From Terrisporobacter petrolearius (GTDB lineage: Bacteria; Bacillota; Clostridia; Peptostreptococcales; Peptostreptococcaceae): 64,000 bases of DNA. Location: positions 166,585 to 230,584 of the forward strand of contig NZ_JAHZMO010000002.1 in NCBI RefSeq assembly GCF_020748185.1, written 5' to 3'. The notes beneath the pieces were generated by a model. The model did no database searches. It saw only the letters and a list, made by a program, of their open reading frames with translations, and was not told where the DNA came from. Position numbers and translations under genes: made by a program. This document shows, in pieces, positions 43,734-52,948 of this stretch (within the stretch, counting starts at the first letter, position 1; every line of letters starts with the position of its first letter).

Positions 43734-44084
43734 TTATATCTCCGTTTCAAAGTCTAAGTCTAATTCTGTATTAGGAGCTTGTGGTCCAGCTTTAATTGCT
43801 TTTTGTGTAGTGATTACTCTTATATTTGTTAACAAAAGCCCTAAAAAAACAAGTAATATAGCTAAATCATCTTCGTCAAGTTGTTCAGCCAAACTATAAG
43901 ATAATGTGGCAGCTAATACTATAAGTTCAGCATAAGTAAAATCAGAAAACTTTATATTATCCTTATTATTTTCCTTGGAATTACTATTTTTTTTTGAATT
44001 GCTACTTTTTTTTGAGTTGCAATTTCGGCTTGATTGCTTATTACTTTTCTTCTCTGTGCTTTCCCTTTTTTTCTTTTTAGCCAC
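43734..44084 (-). CDS. small protein with low-complexity basic N-terminus and hydrophobic C-half
   Basis: 116 aa from a GTG preceded by AAGGAGG. The first ~45 residues are a Lys/Ser/Asn tract (KKSSNSKKNSNSKENNKDN). The C-terminal half has two hydrophobic stretches (FTYAELIVLAATLSYSLAEQ and DDLAILLVFLGLLLTNIRVI). It may be a spore- or envelope-associated protein, but nothing specific supports that. Repeat copy B lies directly upstream. Confidence 0.7.
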   Translation of the reverse strand: MAKKKKRESTEKKSNKQSSRNCNSKKSSNSKKNSNSKENNKDNIKFSDFTYAELIVLAATLSYSLAEQLDEDDLAILLVFLGLLLTNIRVITTQKAIKAGPQAPNTELDLDFETEI

Positions 44085-44154
44085 CCTAACTTCCTCCTTG
44101 TAAACTTATATATGTATATTAAAATCTACTTATTATTCATATGTTTTAATTTAC

Positions 44155-44320
44155 AAAAATTCGCTTTGCTCATATCGCCAACGAGATGCCTTCGCTCCGC
44201 TTCAGGCAACTCCGTTGCTCAAAAATACATTTTTTACACTTTTTAAATGAGTTCATATAACTTAATTACAGAGTTTATCAACAGCGTAAATCTAGCTATA
44301 ATTTCCTGACATGTAAAAAA
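44155..44320 (-). repeat. dispersed ~166-bp repeat, copy B
   Basis: About 85-90% identical to copies A, C and D. Its T-rich end abuts the terminator T-run of the lipoprotein gene at 44372 and its hairpin end points toward the gene at 43734. Its inner loop has lost 3 bp (CGCTCCGC instead of CGCTATCGC). Confidence 0.85.
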
Positions 44321-44348
44321 ATAGTACTCATTAAAGAATACTATTTTA
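44318..44348 (-). terminator. terminator of the lipoprotein gene at 44372
   Basis: AAAATAGTA / TACTATTTT around a 13-nt loop. The T-run on the minus strand merges with the start of repeat copy B. Confidence 0.65.
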
Positions 44349-44371
44349 TTTATATAATTATGAATATTTTT

Positions 44372-44983
44372 CTATTTGCTAAACATTATACTTTCTTTTT
44401 CATCCGCTTCTCCAAGAAGCAAGTTTGTAACATCTGCATCAGATTTTATATTCCATTTATTATCTTTTTTAGTTAAGTTAATTTGGCCAGTTCTAGTTTC
44501 TGCTTTGCTATTTTTAATTTTTGATTCTAAGCTTTTTTCCACATCAGATTGTTTTACATCTTTTCCAACTAAACTTTCTTTCATGCTCTCTTGCATAACT
44601 TCCAATAACAAATTGCTATAATTAGGTGCTTTTACTTCCACCTTTACAGTTGCACTATCTTCTTTTACATTTTCAGATACTACCTTAGCATCTATCTTTG
44701 AAAGATACATTTTTAGTGATTCATCTAAATTTTTGCTTTCTTTATTTGATTCACTAGATTTGTCAGGTGTTTTGTTAGTTGTTGAAGTTTCAGTAGTTTC
44801 TTCATTTAGTATTTCATCTGAAAGTGTGTTTTCTATAAGTTTTTTAGCTTCTTTGCTATCACTTTTCTTTATAGATGAAAAATATGTGTTTACCGCATCT
44901 GTTGGTGTTTCACTTTTGCAACCAGTCATCATTATAGGTAAAAATAGCATAATCATAAGAAAAGTTAATACGTTTTTTTTCAT
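44372..44983 (-). CDS. lipoprotein (DUF4878/DUF5105-like)
   Basis: 203 aa with lipobox MMTGC (Cys near 22). Mature start KSETPTDAVNTYFSSIKKSD then SKEAKKLI is the usual opening of DUF4878/DUF5105 lipoproteins with an NTF2-like fold. A Thr/Ser/Glu-rich stretch (ETTETSTTNKTPDKSSESNK) interrupts the domain. NLTKKDNKWNIKSDADVTNL is the final strand pair. Surface-anchored, role unknown. The ribosome site is AAAGGGGAT. Confidence 0.82.
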   Translation of the reverse strand: MKKNVLTFLMIMLFLPIMMTGCKSETPTDAVNTYFSSIKKSDSKEAKKLIENTLSDEILNEETTETSTTNKTPDKSSESNKESKNLDESLKMYLSKIDAKVVSENVKEDSATVKVEVKAPNYSNLLLEVMQESMKESLVGKDVKQSDVEKSLESKIKNSKAETRTGQINLTKKDNKWNIKSDADVTNLLLGEADEKESIMFSK

Positions 44984-45251
44984 TTGTTTTATCCCCTTTG
45001 TTCTTTTTTATTCTATTAGTCTTTTCCCCTAATTTTGTTGAATAATTTGTATATATCTATTTTCTTCTATAAGAGTGTAACATTTTTCTTATATATAAAT
45101 TGTTGTATTGTGGTGGATAAAACAAGAAATTATAGACTTTTTTTCTTATTATTTGATAAATAAAATCTAATTCCAAACTTATTACATATAATTTGACTTA
45201 ATTCAAAGAAATATTTTTTCATATATTAGAGTCATATTTGTTTAAATTAAT

Positions 45252-46448
45252 TTATTTTCTATCTTTATTTTCTCTTTTTGCTTTTGTTTCCTTTTTTAAT
45301 TTTGTAAAGTCCACATCAACAAACTTACCTTCTTTTATTTCTACTGCATTCATATTTATTTTAAACTGTCTTTTGTAATCTCTAATTGTATTTAAGTTTT
45401 GATTAGTAACAATTGATATTGCGCTACCTTTTTTATTACCCCTAGCACTTCTACCACATCTGTGTAGATATTCGTTTTTGCTAGGTGGAAAATCTAAGTT
45501 GAATATATGACTAACATCAGGTATATCTAGTCCTCTTGCAGACAAGTCAGAAGAAACTAAAATAGCTGCTTTTCCACTTCTAAAAGAAGTCATTGCATTT
45601 TTTCTATCTTCTTTACTCATTTTACCTGAAATACACACAGCTTTGTAATTATGGTAGTTTAATTTTTCGTTAATAACTTCTATACTATCTTCGTCATTTA
45701 CAAAAACTATTGCTCTCTTAGCCTTAGCACTAGATAAAGCCTTTCTAAGAATTATGAACTTTTCTCTTCTGTCACCATAGATGTACATATGGTTTATATT
45801 TGGGTTTATAGCTGACTGATCAGTCGCTTTTATGATTTCCATATCCTTCATCATATAATCACAGAAACTTTCAGATTTTTCGTCTAAACTTGCTGTAAAT
45901 CCTAAAAGTTGTCTATCTCTTAAAGTAGTTTTTATTATTTTTTCAACAATTCCTTCACCTTTACCACTTACTAAACTATCAACTTCGTCTAGTATTATAG
46001 TCTTTACATCATGTACTCTTAGTTTTTTTTGTTGAATTAAATCAAGAAGTCTACCAGCAGTTCCTACTACTATATGAGGCTTCATTGCTTTTATGTTTTT
46101 AATTTGTTTTTGGATGTTAACTTCTCCTATTATGGCAAAAGTAGTTACATCCATATTAGAGTTTTCTGCTAATAATTTTGATTGGTTTGCTATTTGCATT
46201 ACTAGCTCATGAGTAGGTGCAAGTACTAAAACTTGTGTCTCTCTCATAGTTGTGTCTATTTTTTCAAACATTGGAAGTAAATAAGCTAGGGTTTTTCCAC
46301 TTCCAGTTTCACTATTTACTAGTAAGTCTTTGTTTTCTCTTATTTTTTCTATTGTTAATGACTGAACCTTTGTTGGCTCTGTTATATTTTGCTTTACTAG
46401 TCCTTTTATAAGTTTTTCATTTATTACCAATTGATTAAATGTTTTCAT
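45252..46448 (-). CDS. DEAD-box ATP-dependent RNA helicase
   Basis: 398 aa. Motifs in order: Q motif EPTKVQSLTIEKI, motif I NSETGSGKTLAYLLP, Ia APTHELVMQI, Ib GTAGRLLDLI, II ILDEVDSL (DEVD instead of DEAD), III GFTASLD (instead of SAT), IV RAIVFVND, V SARGLDIPDV and VI HRCGRSARG. The C-terminal tail is short and basic. It is the CshA/DbpA-type core without an RNA-binding extension. Probable roles are ribosome assembly or mRNA turnover at low temperature. The DEVD and TAS variants are unusual but conservative. Confidence 0.93.
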   Translation of the reverse strand: MKTFNQLVINEKLIKGLVKQNITEPTKVQSLTIEKIRENKDLLVNSETGSGKTLAYLLPMFEKIDTTMRETQVLVLAPTHELVMQIANQSKLLAENSNMDVTTFAIIGEVNIQKQIKNIKAMKPHIVVGTAGRLLDLIQQKKLRVHDVKTIILDEVDSLVSGKGEGIVEKIIKTTLRDRQLLGFTASLDEKSESFCDYMMKDMEIIKATDQSAINPNINHMYIYGDRREKFIILRKALSSAKAKRAIVFVNDEDSIEVINEKLNYHNYKAVCISGKMSKEDRKNAMTSFRSGKAAILVSSDLSARGLDIPDVSHIFNLDFPPSKNEYLHRCGRSARGNKKGSAISIVTNQNLNTIRDYKRQFKINMNAVEIKEGKFVDVDFTKLKKETKAKRENKDRK

Positions 46449-46539
46449 TTGTTGCTCCTTTAAATATAGTTATCTTCTATTATACACTTATATCATGAAG
46501 TATGTCTATGTCTCCTTCTTCCTACAATTTATTATATCC

Positions 46540-46705
46540 AAAATTCGCTTCGCTCATGTCGCCAACGAGATGCCTTCGCTATCGCTTCAGGCAACTCCGT
46601 TGCTCAAAAATACATTTTTTACACTTTCTAAATGAGTTGAGATAACTTCATTCCAAAGTTTATCAACTGCGTAAATTCAACTATAATTTCCTAACATGTA
46701 AAAAA
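46540..46705 (-). repeat. dispersed ~166-bp repeat, copy C
   Basis: Lies between the antiporter gene's terminator (46704-46753) and the helicase start (46448). Its T6 end coincides with the terminator T-run. Confidence 0.88.
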
Positions 46706-46753
46706 TCAAAAGGCATATATTTTCCAAATTAAAAAATACACGCCTTTTGATTT
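46704..46753 (-). terminator. terminator of the Na+/H+ antiporter gene
   Basis: AAATCAAAAGGC / GCCTTTTGATTT around an AT-rich loop. Its T-run on the minus strand is the first base tract of repeat copy C. Confidence 0.75.
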
Positions 46754-46775
46754 AATTTCATTTTTAAATTAAACT

Positions 46776-48041
46776 CTATGCAACTTGAGATATTTGATCT
46801 CTTTCTTCACTTTCTTCTAAAACACCAAGTTTTTTTGCAACCATTTTAGTAGTACTAGCTTGTACTATTAAAGTAACAAGTATTGTCATAAATACTACTG
46901 ATGATATTATTTCATATCCTGGAATTTTCATAGAAACTATTATTCCTGACAGAGCTGCTGGTATAACTCCTGTTTCCCTAACCCACATCATAAATAATCT
47001 ATCTTTAAAAGTCCAGTTTGCACTTTTGTCAAATGCTGTACATATTAAAACTACAAGTGGTCTCGCTACAAACATTAATACTAAGGCCATTAATAAAGAT
47101 GGTGCCCAATATGTTGCAAGAGCTCCTAAGTCTACTTGTGTTCCAAGAACTACAAATATTGTCATACGACACATTGTACTTACACTTTCTGAGAAATGTT
47201 GTACTGATTGGAAGTCGTATTCTGGTATCCATAGACCAAATAATTTTCTATTTCCAGAAATTAAACCTGCTATAAATACTGCCATATATCCACTACCACC
47301 AAGCTTAGTTGCTATTTCATAAGCTAGGGCAACTTTTAGTAAGGCCATTATTGGTGCATAAGAGTGGAATACTCCTATTTTTTTGTCTGACATAAATACT
47401 GTTAATAAGTATCCTATTACTACACCTACCCCAATACCTACACCTGCTGATACAAGCAATTCTTTTACACTAGCACCCACAGAAAACTCACCACTAGTTA
47501 ATACTCCGAGTAATGTAGAAACTAATATAGCTCCTACTGCATCATTAAATGCTGACTCACTTACTACTGTTTGTTTTATTTTATCCTTTATAGTAACCTG
47601 TTTAAAAACTGGTATAAGAGCCGCTGGGTCAGTTGATGCTACTACTGATCCTAAAAGTAAAGCTGTTACCATTGGAATTCCAAAAACTTTGCCTGATATT
47701 ACACCTACTACAACAGCTGATACTATAACACCTACTGTTGACAACATTCCTACGCTTATCTTAACTTTATTTAATACTTTTAAATTTATTTCTTTTCCAC
47801 CTTCAAACAATATAAATGCTGACCCAAATGTTAATATAAGGTTATTTTCCACTGGAAAAGATTGCACGCTTATTATGTTTAAAACTGCTGGTCCTATTAT
47901 TATTCCGGCTATTAAATAAAGTATTACGTCTGGAATTTTTAATATTTCACTTAGTCTCCCTAACACTATTCCTGTAATACCTATTGTTGCAAAAATAAAA
48001 ATTAAATGATTAGTTGCAATTGCTTCTACTGTACTTTCCAT
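46776..48041 (-). CDS. CPA1-type Na+/H+ (cation:proton) antiporter
   Basis: 421 aa with about 12 transmembrane helices. Signature parts: VILYLIAGIIIGPAVLNIIS, FGSAFILFEGGKEINLKVL, LLLGSVVASTDPAALIPVFK (the ND/TDP-type ion site) and VVSESAFNDAVGAILVSTLL. The C-terminus is short, without a regulatory TrkA domain, as in NhaP-type proteins. It probably handles Na+ or K+ against protons for pH homeostasis. The ribosome site is GGGAGAG. Single gene. Confidence 0.92.
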   Translation of the reverse strand: MESTVEAIATNHLIFIFATIGITGIVLGRLSEILKIPDVILYLIAGIIIGPAVLNIISVQSFPVENNLILTFGSAFILFEGGKEINLKVLNKVKISVGMLSTVGVIVSAVVVGVISGKVFGIPMVTALLLGSVVASTDPAALIPVFKQVTIKDKIKQTVVSESAFNDAVGAILVSTLLGVLTSGEFSVGASVKELLVSAGVGIGVGVVIGYLLTVFMSDKKIGVFHSYAPIMALLKVALAYEIATKLGGSGYMAVFIAGLISGNRKLFGLWIPEYDFQSVQHFSESVSTMCRMTIFVVLGTQVDLGALATYWAPSLLMALVLMFVARPLVVLICTAFDKSANWTFKDRLFMMWVRETGVIPAALSGIIVSMKIPGYEIISSVVFMTILVTLIVQASTTKMVAKKLGVLEESEERDQISQVA

Positions 48042-48326
48042 ATCTTTTTCTCTCCCTTTTCTTGATTAACAAATGCTAATTATATTCCTTTAATTTCATT
48101 AAGTCAATAAGAAAACTAAACATTTCCACCAAATTTTTCCTGGTATATACAGTATATTTAGTAATTTTTTACAATATTTTCAAATATTTTCCATATTTTA
48201 CAATTTATATTTTTCTTTATTTTCACATTTATTTTATGAGATTTTATTAAAGATAAATTTTTATATGTCGTACATTTATATTGAATTATATTTAGAAAGT
48301 ATTTATTAAATAATGGGGGTGAATAT

Positions 48327-48950
48327 ATGAATATTTTAAATATAAATAGTGGTAATACTCTGTTAAAAGGTTACAACTGTAGTTCTTTAAAAAAAATACA
48401 AACTAATGGTGTTAACAATAAAAACATAGATATATCATCAAAAGAATTACATGTTATTAGTAAAGGTAAACATTTAGCTAGAGAAAACTTAGACGCTACA
48501 TACAATTCAAGTATAAATAAAAAACTCCAAGAGTCTTTGGAGCATAAATTATCTCAACTTAGCGAAATAAAAGGCATGATTGAAAATAAAGATAACAAAA
48601 ATGAAGCATTACTTAGTGAAGGACAGCTTACTCTTGAAGATATAGACAAAAAAATATCTGAAACTCATATTGAATTAAAGGCCACTAGAAAGTTAGCTAA
48701 AGAATTTAGTCAACAGTCAGAAATAATTGATGACAAAATATCTATGTATAAAAAAACATATGGTAATGATATGTACAAAATTGCGGAAAAAGAAGTAATT
48801 TTAAAAAAAGTCTATGATCTTCGTAACAATCCATTAGTCAAAGAGTTAAAGAATACTTTTAATGAAGTTATAGAACTTGAATCACAATTAAAAGATAAAT
48901 TAAATAAAGATAAACCAGAAGATAAAAAAGAAACATATATTACAATTTAA
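48327..48950 (+). CDS. coiled-coil protein, unknown
   Basis: 207 aa, no signal peptide. After a Asn/Ser-rich start (MNILNINSGNTLLKGYNCSS) the remainder is strongly helical and charged (HKLSQLSEIKGMIENKDNKN, EDIDKKISETHIELKATRKL), with probable coiled coils from about residue 70 to the end. The ribosome site is GGGGGTGAA. No family recognised. It has the look of a DUF-type flagellar or cell-division accessory protein, but nothing specific supports this. Confidence 0.72.
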   Translation: MNILNINSGNTLLKGYNCSSLKKIQTNGVNNKNIDISSKELHVISKGKHLARENLDATYNSSINKKLQESLEHKLSQLSEIKGMIENKDNKNEALLSEGQLTLEDIDKKISETHIELKATRKLAKEFSQQSEIIDDKISMYKKTYGNDMYKIAEKEVILKKVYDLRNNPLVKELKNTFNEVIELESQLKDKLNKDKPEDKKETYITI

Positions 48951-48988
48951 GAATTGGCTATGTTATCTTTCTTCGTGATAAATAAGGC

Positions 48989-49051
48989 ACAAAAAATAAC
49001 CACAGCTTAGCATTGTCAATGTGTTGGATTCTAAGATGTAGTTATTTTTAT
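48989..49051. terminator. bidirectional terminator
   Basis: AAAAATAACCACAGCTTAG pairs imperfectly with CTAAGATGTAGTTATTTTT, between the convergent genes at 48327 (+) and 49101 (-). Confidence 0.7.
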
Positions 49052-49100
49052 AGATTACTTTAAACTGTTCGTACTTTATTAAAAGTACGAATTAGATTTA

Positions 49101-49955
49101 CTATAATTCAAAAACCATTTCATATTGCTTCAGCATTACTTTAAATCCTAATTCAAGCAGGAAATTCTTCAGAGAAGTACACTGACTATCTACATTAACA
49201 ACACTAATATTATGTGATTGTGTACTTAGTAATAGTTGTGCAAATATGCTAGTTCCAATCCCTCTACCTCTATATTTTTTATCTACTGCTATTTGTGGAA
49301 TATCTCCTGTTTTTTTATCAATGATTCCATATCCAACAATAACATCATTAATTCTTACAATAGAATATATAAATGTATCTGACACAGTATTAATTGAGTC
49401 AATTGAATTCTGCCATGACGGTTTAAAATCCCAAAACTTTGTTAATTGTATCCAATCATTTTCATTAATTGAATTAATATATTCAACTTCATATGTTGGT
49501 GTATAAGTGAATAATTTTTTATCTAAATTAAAACATTCATACTCTCTTGAAACTTTAAAACCTTGTTTTTCATATAGGTGAATTGCAGGTGTGTTTGATT
49601 GAATTACTTCAAGTAAATATTGTTTGACTTCCATTTCTTTCAGAGATTGCAAAGCATTTAAAAACATCTTACTTGATATACCCTTATTTCTATATTCCTT
49701 TATAACTCCAGTTCCCGTATCATAAGCAGTTAGCTTCTCATCCCATTGTCTAATTGCATTTAATAAGAATCCAACTAACATATCATCATCAGATGCACAT
49801 ATTGAAGCTTTTGGAACATAACCTCTTCTTTGAATACTTTGACGTAGCTGTGAAATAGGCATATCTAGTTTTACTTCATAATCTGAAAAAGCTTCTACGA
49901 ATGTACTATGTAATTTTTCAATATCTATATTTTCAAGTGTACTATAATTAATCAT
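49101..49955 (-). CDS. GNAT N-acetyltransferase with two tandem GNAT domains
   Basis: 284 aa. The N-terminal domain has TGTGVIKEYRNKGISSKMFL and NTPAIHLYEKQGFKVSREYE. The C-terminal domain has IPQIAVDKKYRGRGIGTSIF and then KNFLLELGFKVMLKQYEM. Both acetyl-CoA loops look intact. Two-domain GNATs of this length resemble mycothiol-synthase-like or Eis-like folds without clear function. The ribosome site is AGGAGAGG. Single gene. Confidence 0.86.
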   Translation of the reverse strand: MINYSTLENIDIEKLHSTFVEAFSDYEVKLDMPISQLRQSIQRRGYVPKASICASDDDMLVGFLLNAIRQWDEKLTAYDTGTGVIKEYRNKGISSKMFLNALQSLKEMEVKQYLLEVIQSNTPAIHLYEKQGFKVSREYECFNLDKKLFTYTPTYEVEYINSINENDWIQLTKFWDFKPSWQNSIDSINTVSDTFIYSIVRINDVIVGYGIIDKKTGDIPQIAVDKKYRGRGIGTSIFAQLLLSTQSHNISVVNVDSQCTSLKNFLLELGFKVMLKQYEMVFEL

Positions 49956-50071
49956 TAATAACCTCTCCTAATTGATAAATTTTATATTTTTCGTACTATA
50001 TTAACATTTGCGAATTTTACTTTATTATATATAATGTTAATTTACCTTCAAATAGTAAAATGATTTCATTA

Positions 50072-50108
50072 GTTTAAAGTATAGTATAAATTTAAAGTAT
50101 AGTATATT
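50072..50108. repeat. two tandem 18-bp direct repeats
   Basis: TTTAAAGTATAGTATAAA is followed at once by TTTAAAGTATAGTATATT. It lies between the GNAT gene and the fragment at 50112. It could be an operator pair, and resembles the half-sites seen near the XRE gene at 7936. Confidence 0.45.
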
Positions 50109-50111
50109 ATT

Positions 50112-50270
50112 TTAAGTTAGTTCAATAAGTCTACTTCTAATAGTAGCTCTCGTTATAAGTGTTTCTTTAGTAGCAACATTCACTAGCATATCTTTGATTG
50201 TATCAGTATTTTTATTCTTCTTGCTTAATTGAAGAAATTTAAACCAAGCTAAATAGCCTTTTAGATTCAT
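50112..50270 (-). pseudogene. 3' gene fragment, unidentified
   Basis: The open frame reads MNLKGYLAWFKFLQLSKKNK, then NTDTIKDMLVNVATKETLIT and RATIRSRLIELT before a stop; it continues upstream for four codons (SIPSR) without a start or ribosome site. It has ordinary coding character and looks like a C-terminus left by deletion. No family recognised. Confidence 0.4.
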
Positions 50271-50304
50271 TCTAGATGGAATAGATTTTTAAACACTAGT
50301 ACAC

Positions 50305-50514
50305 TTAATCAAAATAAAATATATCCTCAAACTTTTTATCTAAGGCAATACATAAAATTAAAGCCAACTTTGCTGTTGGATTGAATTGGCCTGTCTCAAT
50401 TGAACTTATGGTATTTCTTGAAACTCCAATAAGCTGGGCTAGCTCTCTTTGAGATAATCCCTTTTCTTTTCTAATTTTTTTTAAGTTATTATGTAAGATT
50501 AGTGGAGTTTCCAT
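50305..50514 (-). CDS. minimal XRE-family transcriptional regulator (69 aa)
   Basis: One HTH domain: LKKIRKEKGLSQRELAQLIG, then VSRNTISSIETGQFNPTAKL, ending LDKKFEDIFYFD, the usual tail of this Cro-like class. It starts 1 nt after the stop of the membrane-protein gene 50516-50851, so it is the second gene of a coupled pair. Gene order is reversed compared with the similar pair at 14134-14756. It probably binds the repeats at 50869-50925. Confidence 0.87.
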   Translation of the reverse strand: METPLILHNNLKKIRKEKGLSQRELAQLIGVSRNTISSIETGQFNPTAKLALILCIALDKKFEDIFYFD

Positions 50515-50515
50515 A

Positions 50516-50851
50516 TTATATCACCTCAAACAGAGTTAAAATTTTTATTACAGCTGCAAAACCTATTATTATACTTAAAATTAAATATATCTTTTTTTCT
50601 CTATTATAAAAATATTCTGTTGCACCTTTGCTCCCTATTCCTATTATAAGTACAAGTACAAAGTAATCTATATTAATGTCCATGTATCCCATAAAATGTT
50701 TTAATATAAAAGCAATTATTGTTAGCAATCCAAATATGCCAAGGGTTACATTAAAAGCATAACTTTCGCTACGTTCTTGAATTTTTAATTCCATTTCATC
50801 ACCATTTTTATTTTCTTCACGACTTTTCATAAGTATATCTTCTTTTTTCAT
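50516..50851 (-). CDS. DUF6442/DUF2178-like membrane protein paired with an XRE regulator
   Basis: 111 aa from ATG 50851 (AGAAAGGATG upstream; the longer frame would run over the operator). It begins MKKEDILMKSREENKNGDEM, a pattern of DUF6442 proteins, then has three hydrophobic helices (VTLGIFGLLTIIAFIL, YFVLVLIIGIGSKGATEYFY, KIYLILSIIIGFAAVIKIL). It forms an operon with the XRE gene that follows it. Role as an antagonist or sensor for the regulator is inferred from recurring pairing. Confidence 0.75.
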   Translation of the reverse strand: MKKEDILMKSREENKNGDEMELKIQERSESYAFNVTLGIFGLLTIIAFILKHFMGYMDINIDYFVLVLIIGIGSKGATEYFYNREKKIYLILSIIIGFAAVIKILTLFEVI

Positions 50852-50868
50852 TTTAATACATCCTTTCT

Positions 50869-50925
50869 GCCAAGTTTTCTTATCAAAATTGTAACACTCG
50901 CCAAGTTTTCTTGTCAACAAATTGT
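50869..50925. promoter_or_regulatory. direct-repeat operator candidate upstream of the XRE operon
   Basis: GCCAAGTTTTCTTATCAAAATTGT (50869-50892, key core CCAAGTTTTCTT) and GCCAAGTTTTCTTGTCAACAAATTG (from 50900) are spaced about 31 bp apart, three helical turns. They lie immediately upstream of the first gene's ribosome site. Confidence 0.55.
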
Positions 50926-50980
50926 TTTTTAATAAATCCTCAAACTGGTTCTAAAATTTCACCTTAAAGATTAGCAAAGA

Positions 50981-51022
50981 TAATGCCATTAGAATCTAAA
51001 TAAATGGATTTTAATGGCATTA
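50981..51022 (-). terminator. terminator of the LTA-synthase-like gene
   Basis: TAATGCCATTA / TAATGGCATTA outer stem with GAATC/GGATT inner stem; AACTTT follows. It lies downstream of the stop at 51058. Confidence 0.7.
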
Positions 51023-51057
51023 ACTTTGCTTAAATATATTTGAATGTTGTTTTAAGA

Positions 51058-52698
51058 TTATTTATATGTTACTAAATCATTACTAAAAGTACTGTTCTTC
51101 TTATCATTAATAAATTCATCATTAAATAAATCGCTATTATCTCCCAGTCCGCTATTTACACTGTCAATTCCTTGCTCTTCAATAATAGTATTCTTGTTTG
51201 AATATAAATTAGTTCCAAGACCTAATCTATCTCCTTCAATCTCCACTCCTAAAGTAGAAAGAATTGTAGGAAACATATCAAATGGTGCGAATTGTCTATT
51301 CGCTACATTGTCAGTAGTTACAGGAGCATTTAGTATTAAATTTACTATAGTTCTTTCATAATTTGGATCAAAGTCCTTAAAGAATTTTTTGTCCATACTT
51401 GGATGGTCCCCAGTTATAACTATTGTAGTATTTTCATAAAATGGCTGTTTTTGAATCCATTTTACAAAATTAACTGCTTCTTTTGTAGAGTAAGAAATAA
51501 CATTGGCATATTGAGAATCATGTTTATTCTCAGCTTTTTCTGATAAATAACCATCAGGGAAATGGGTATCTGCTGTTTCCATTGTAAAATTAAATGGTTT
51601 GTTATCCTTAGAAAGTCTAGTTATCTCATCCTTTGCATATTCATAAAGTTTGTCATCTTCAAATCCCCACCATACATTGTAATCTTTAGGTATTAAGTTT
51701 TTTTCCTTTGCCGCTTTATAATCAAATATATTAAATTTGCCATGGGTTGTAAAATAAGTTGTCAGTCCTCCAAAATCTGCATCTGCTCCAAACATTATTG
51801 TTTGATTGTAGCCTTGTGCCTGTAAAATATCTCCTATGCCAACAGCTCCAGGCAAGAAACTACCATCTTTTCCATAAGAGTTACGTCTCATAGGAATTTT
51901 TAATGGAAGTCCTGTGTCCATATTTATCATGGCTGCCACTGACCACTCAGAAGCATATGTAGTATGAGGCCCACCAAACTTGTCCGTATTAGAGAATGAT
52001 AAACCTTCTTTGTAAAGCTTTGTTAGTTCTGGCATTAAATTCACATCCATATATCCGCCCAATTCTTTAGTTAAATACGAATTTTCCACTGATTCTAAAT
52101 AAATATGAACTAAATTTCTCTTTTTATTTGGGAAAGTCATCTTCACATCTCTAGGATTCACGTAATTATCAGCTAGATATGTGGATGATGATAAATAAGC
52201 TTTGGCAATCTTTTGCAGTTGTAATTTATTAATACCAAAAGTTGCTCCACCTATCATAGTAACAATTGATAAAAGTATAGATATAATTCTCACTCTTTTT
52301 TTATTCAAAATAGTTTTCTTTTCATTATTTTTATTAATCAGGAAAACATTATATTTCCAATTAATAACAATTAAAAATGGTATGGTACAAATAACAATAC
52401 TTAACACTGGTGATTTAAGTATTTCCTCTGTCATGCCAAATTCAGTTCCTTTAAGTGGTGCTTTTAAATTAAACAAAAGTTGCTCTGGTGTTATTTTCCC
52501 AAAGAATTCCACATACCATGTTGAGAAAAATGCAAAAACAAGTCCTAATACAAAACCTAATACTAATAAGGTTTTCACTATGTAATCTCTTTTCCTAGAT
52601 TTATCCTTATCTCTTACAAAGATGAGTTTTCCTTTTGCAATCATTCCTATTATTATGATAATTATTATGCATATTATCAATTTGCTTAAAAATCTCAT
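51058..52698 (-). CDS. LTA synthase family sulfatase-type membrane protein
   Basis: 546 aa. Four hydrophobic segments lie in the first ~165 residues, then an extracellular sulfatase/alkaline-phosphatase-fold domain. Catalytic signs: FGGPHTTYASEWSVAAMINM (nucleophile Thr), HIYLESVENSYL (metal Glu), TADTHFPDGY (metal and His) and VITGDHPSMDKKFF (Asp-His). LtaS-type enzymes transfer glycerol phosphate (or related groups) to surface polymers. The Peptostreptococcaceae make atypical teichoic acids, so the exact polymer is uncertain. Single gene with its own terminator; the ribosome site is AGGAGGTATTT. Confidence 0.9.
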   Translation of the reverse strand: MRFLSKLIICIIIIIIIGMIAKGKLIFVRDKDKSRKRDYIVKTLLVLGFVLGLVFAFFSTWYVEFFGKITPEQLLFNLKAPLKGTEFGMTEEILKSPVLSIVICTIPFLIVINWKYNVFLINKNNEKKTILNKKRVRIISILLSIVTMIGGATFGINKLQLQKIAKAYLSSSTYLADNYVNPRDVKMTFPNKKRNLVHIYLESVENSYLTKELGGYMDVNLMPELTKLYKEGLSFSNTDKFGGPHTTYASEWSVAAMINMDTGLPLKIPMRRNSYGKDGSFLPGAVGIGDILQAQGYNQTIMFGADADFGGLTTYFTTHGKFNIFDYKAAKEKNLIPKDYNVWWGFEDDKLYEYAKDEITRLSKDNKPFNFTMETADTHFPDGYLSEKAENKHDSQYANVISYSTKEAVNFVKWIQKQPFYENTTIVITGDHPSMDKKFFKDFDPNYERTIVNLILNAPVTTDNVANRQFAPFDMFPTILSTLGVEIEGDRLGLGTNLYSNKNTIIEEQGIDSVNSGLGDNSDLFNDEFINDKKNSTFSNDLVTYK

Positions 52699-52948
52699 AA
52701 ATACCTCCTATATGTAAATATCATCCAAATTGTCTCCAATTATATATAATATAGTATTTTGTATATTTATGTACTATTTAATTTAAATAATTACAAAATC
52801 TTAAAAAAATATAAAAAATTTAAGTACTTAATACTAGGACTTTTATTACATAGCATGCCAAAATTCACTTACAAATTAAGTTACAAAAGTTGTATCTAAC
52901 TATAATATAAATCCTTCTTATATTATATAAGTGGAAAGTGAGCTCACT

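Noticed and set aside
47018..47919. Several plus-strand ORFs opposite the Na+/H+ antiporter gene
   Set aside because: The antiporter frame is complete and strongly supported; the opposite ORFs have no start signals or domains.
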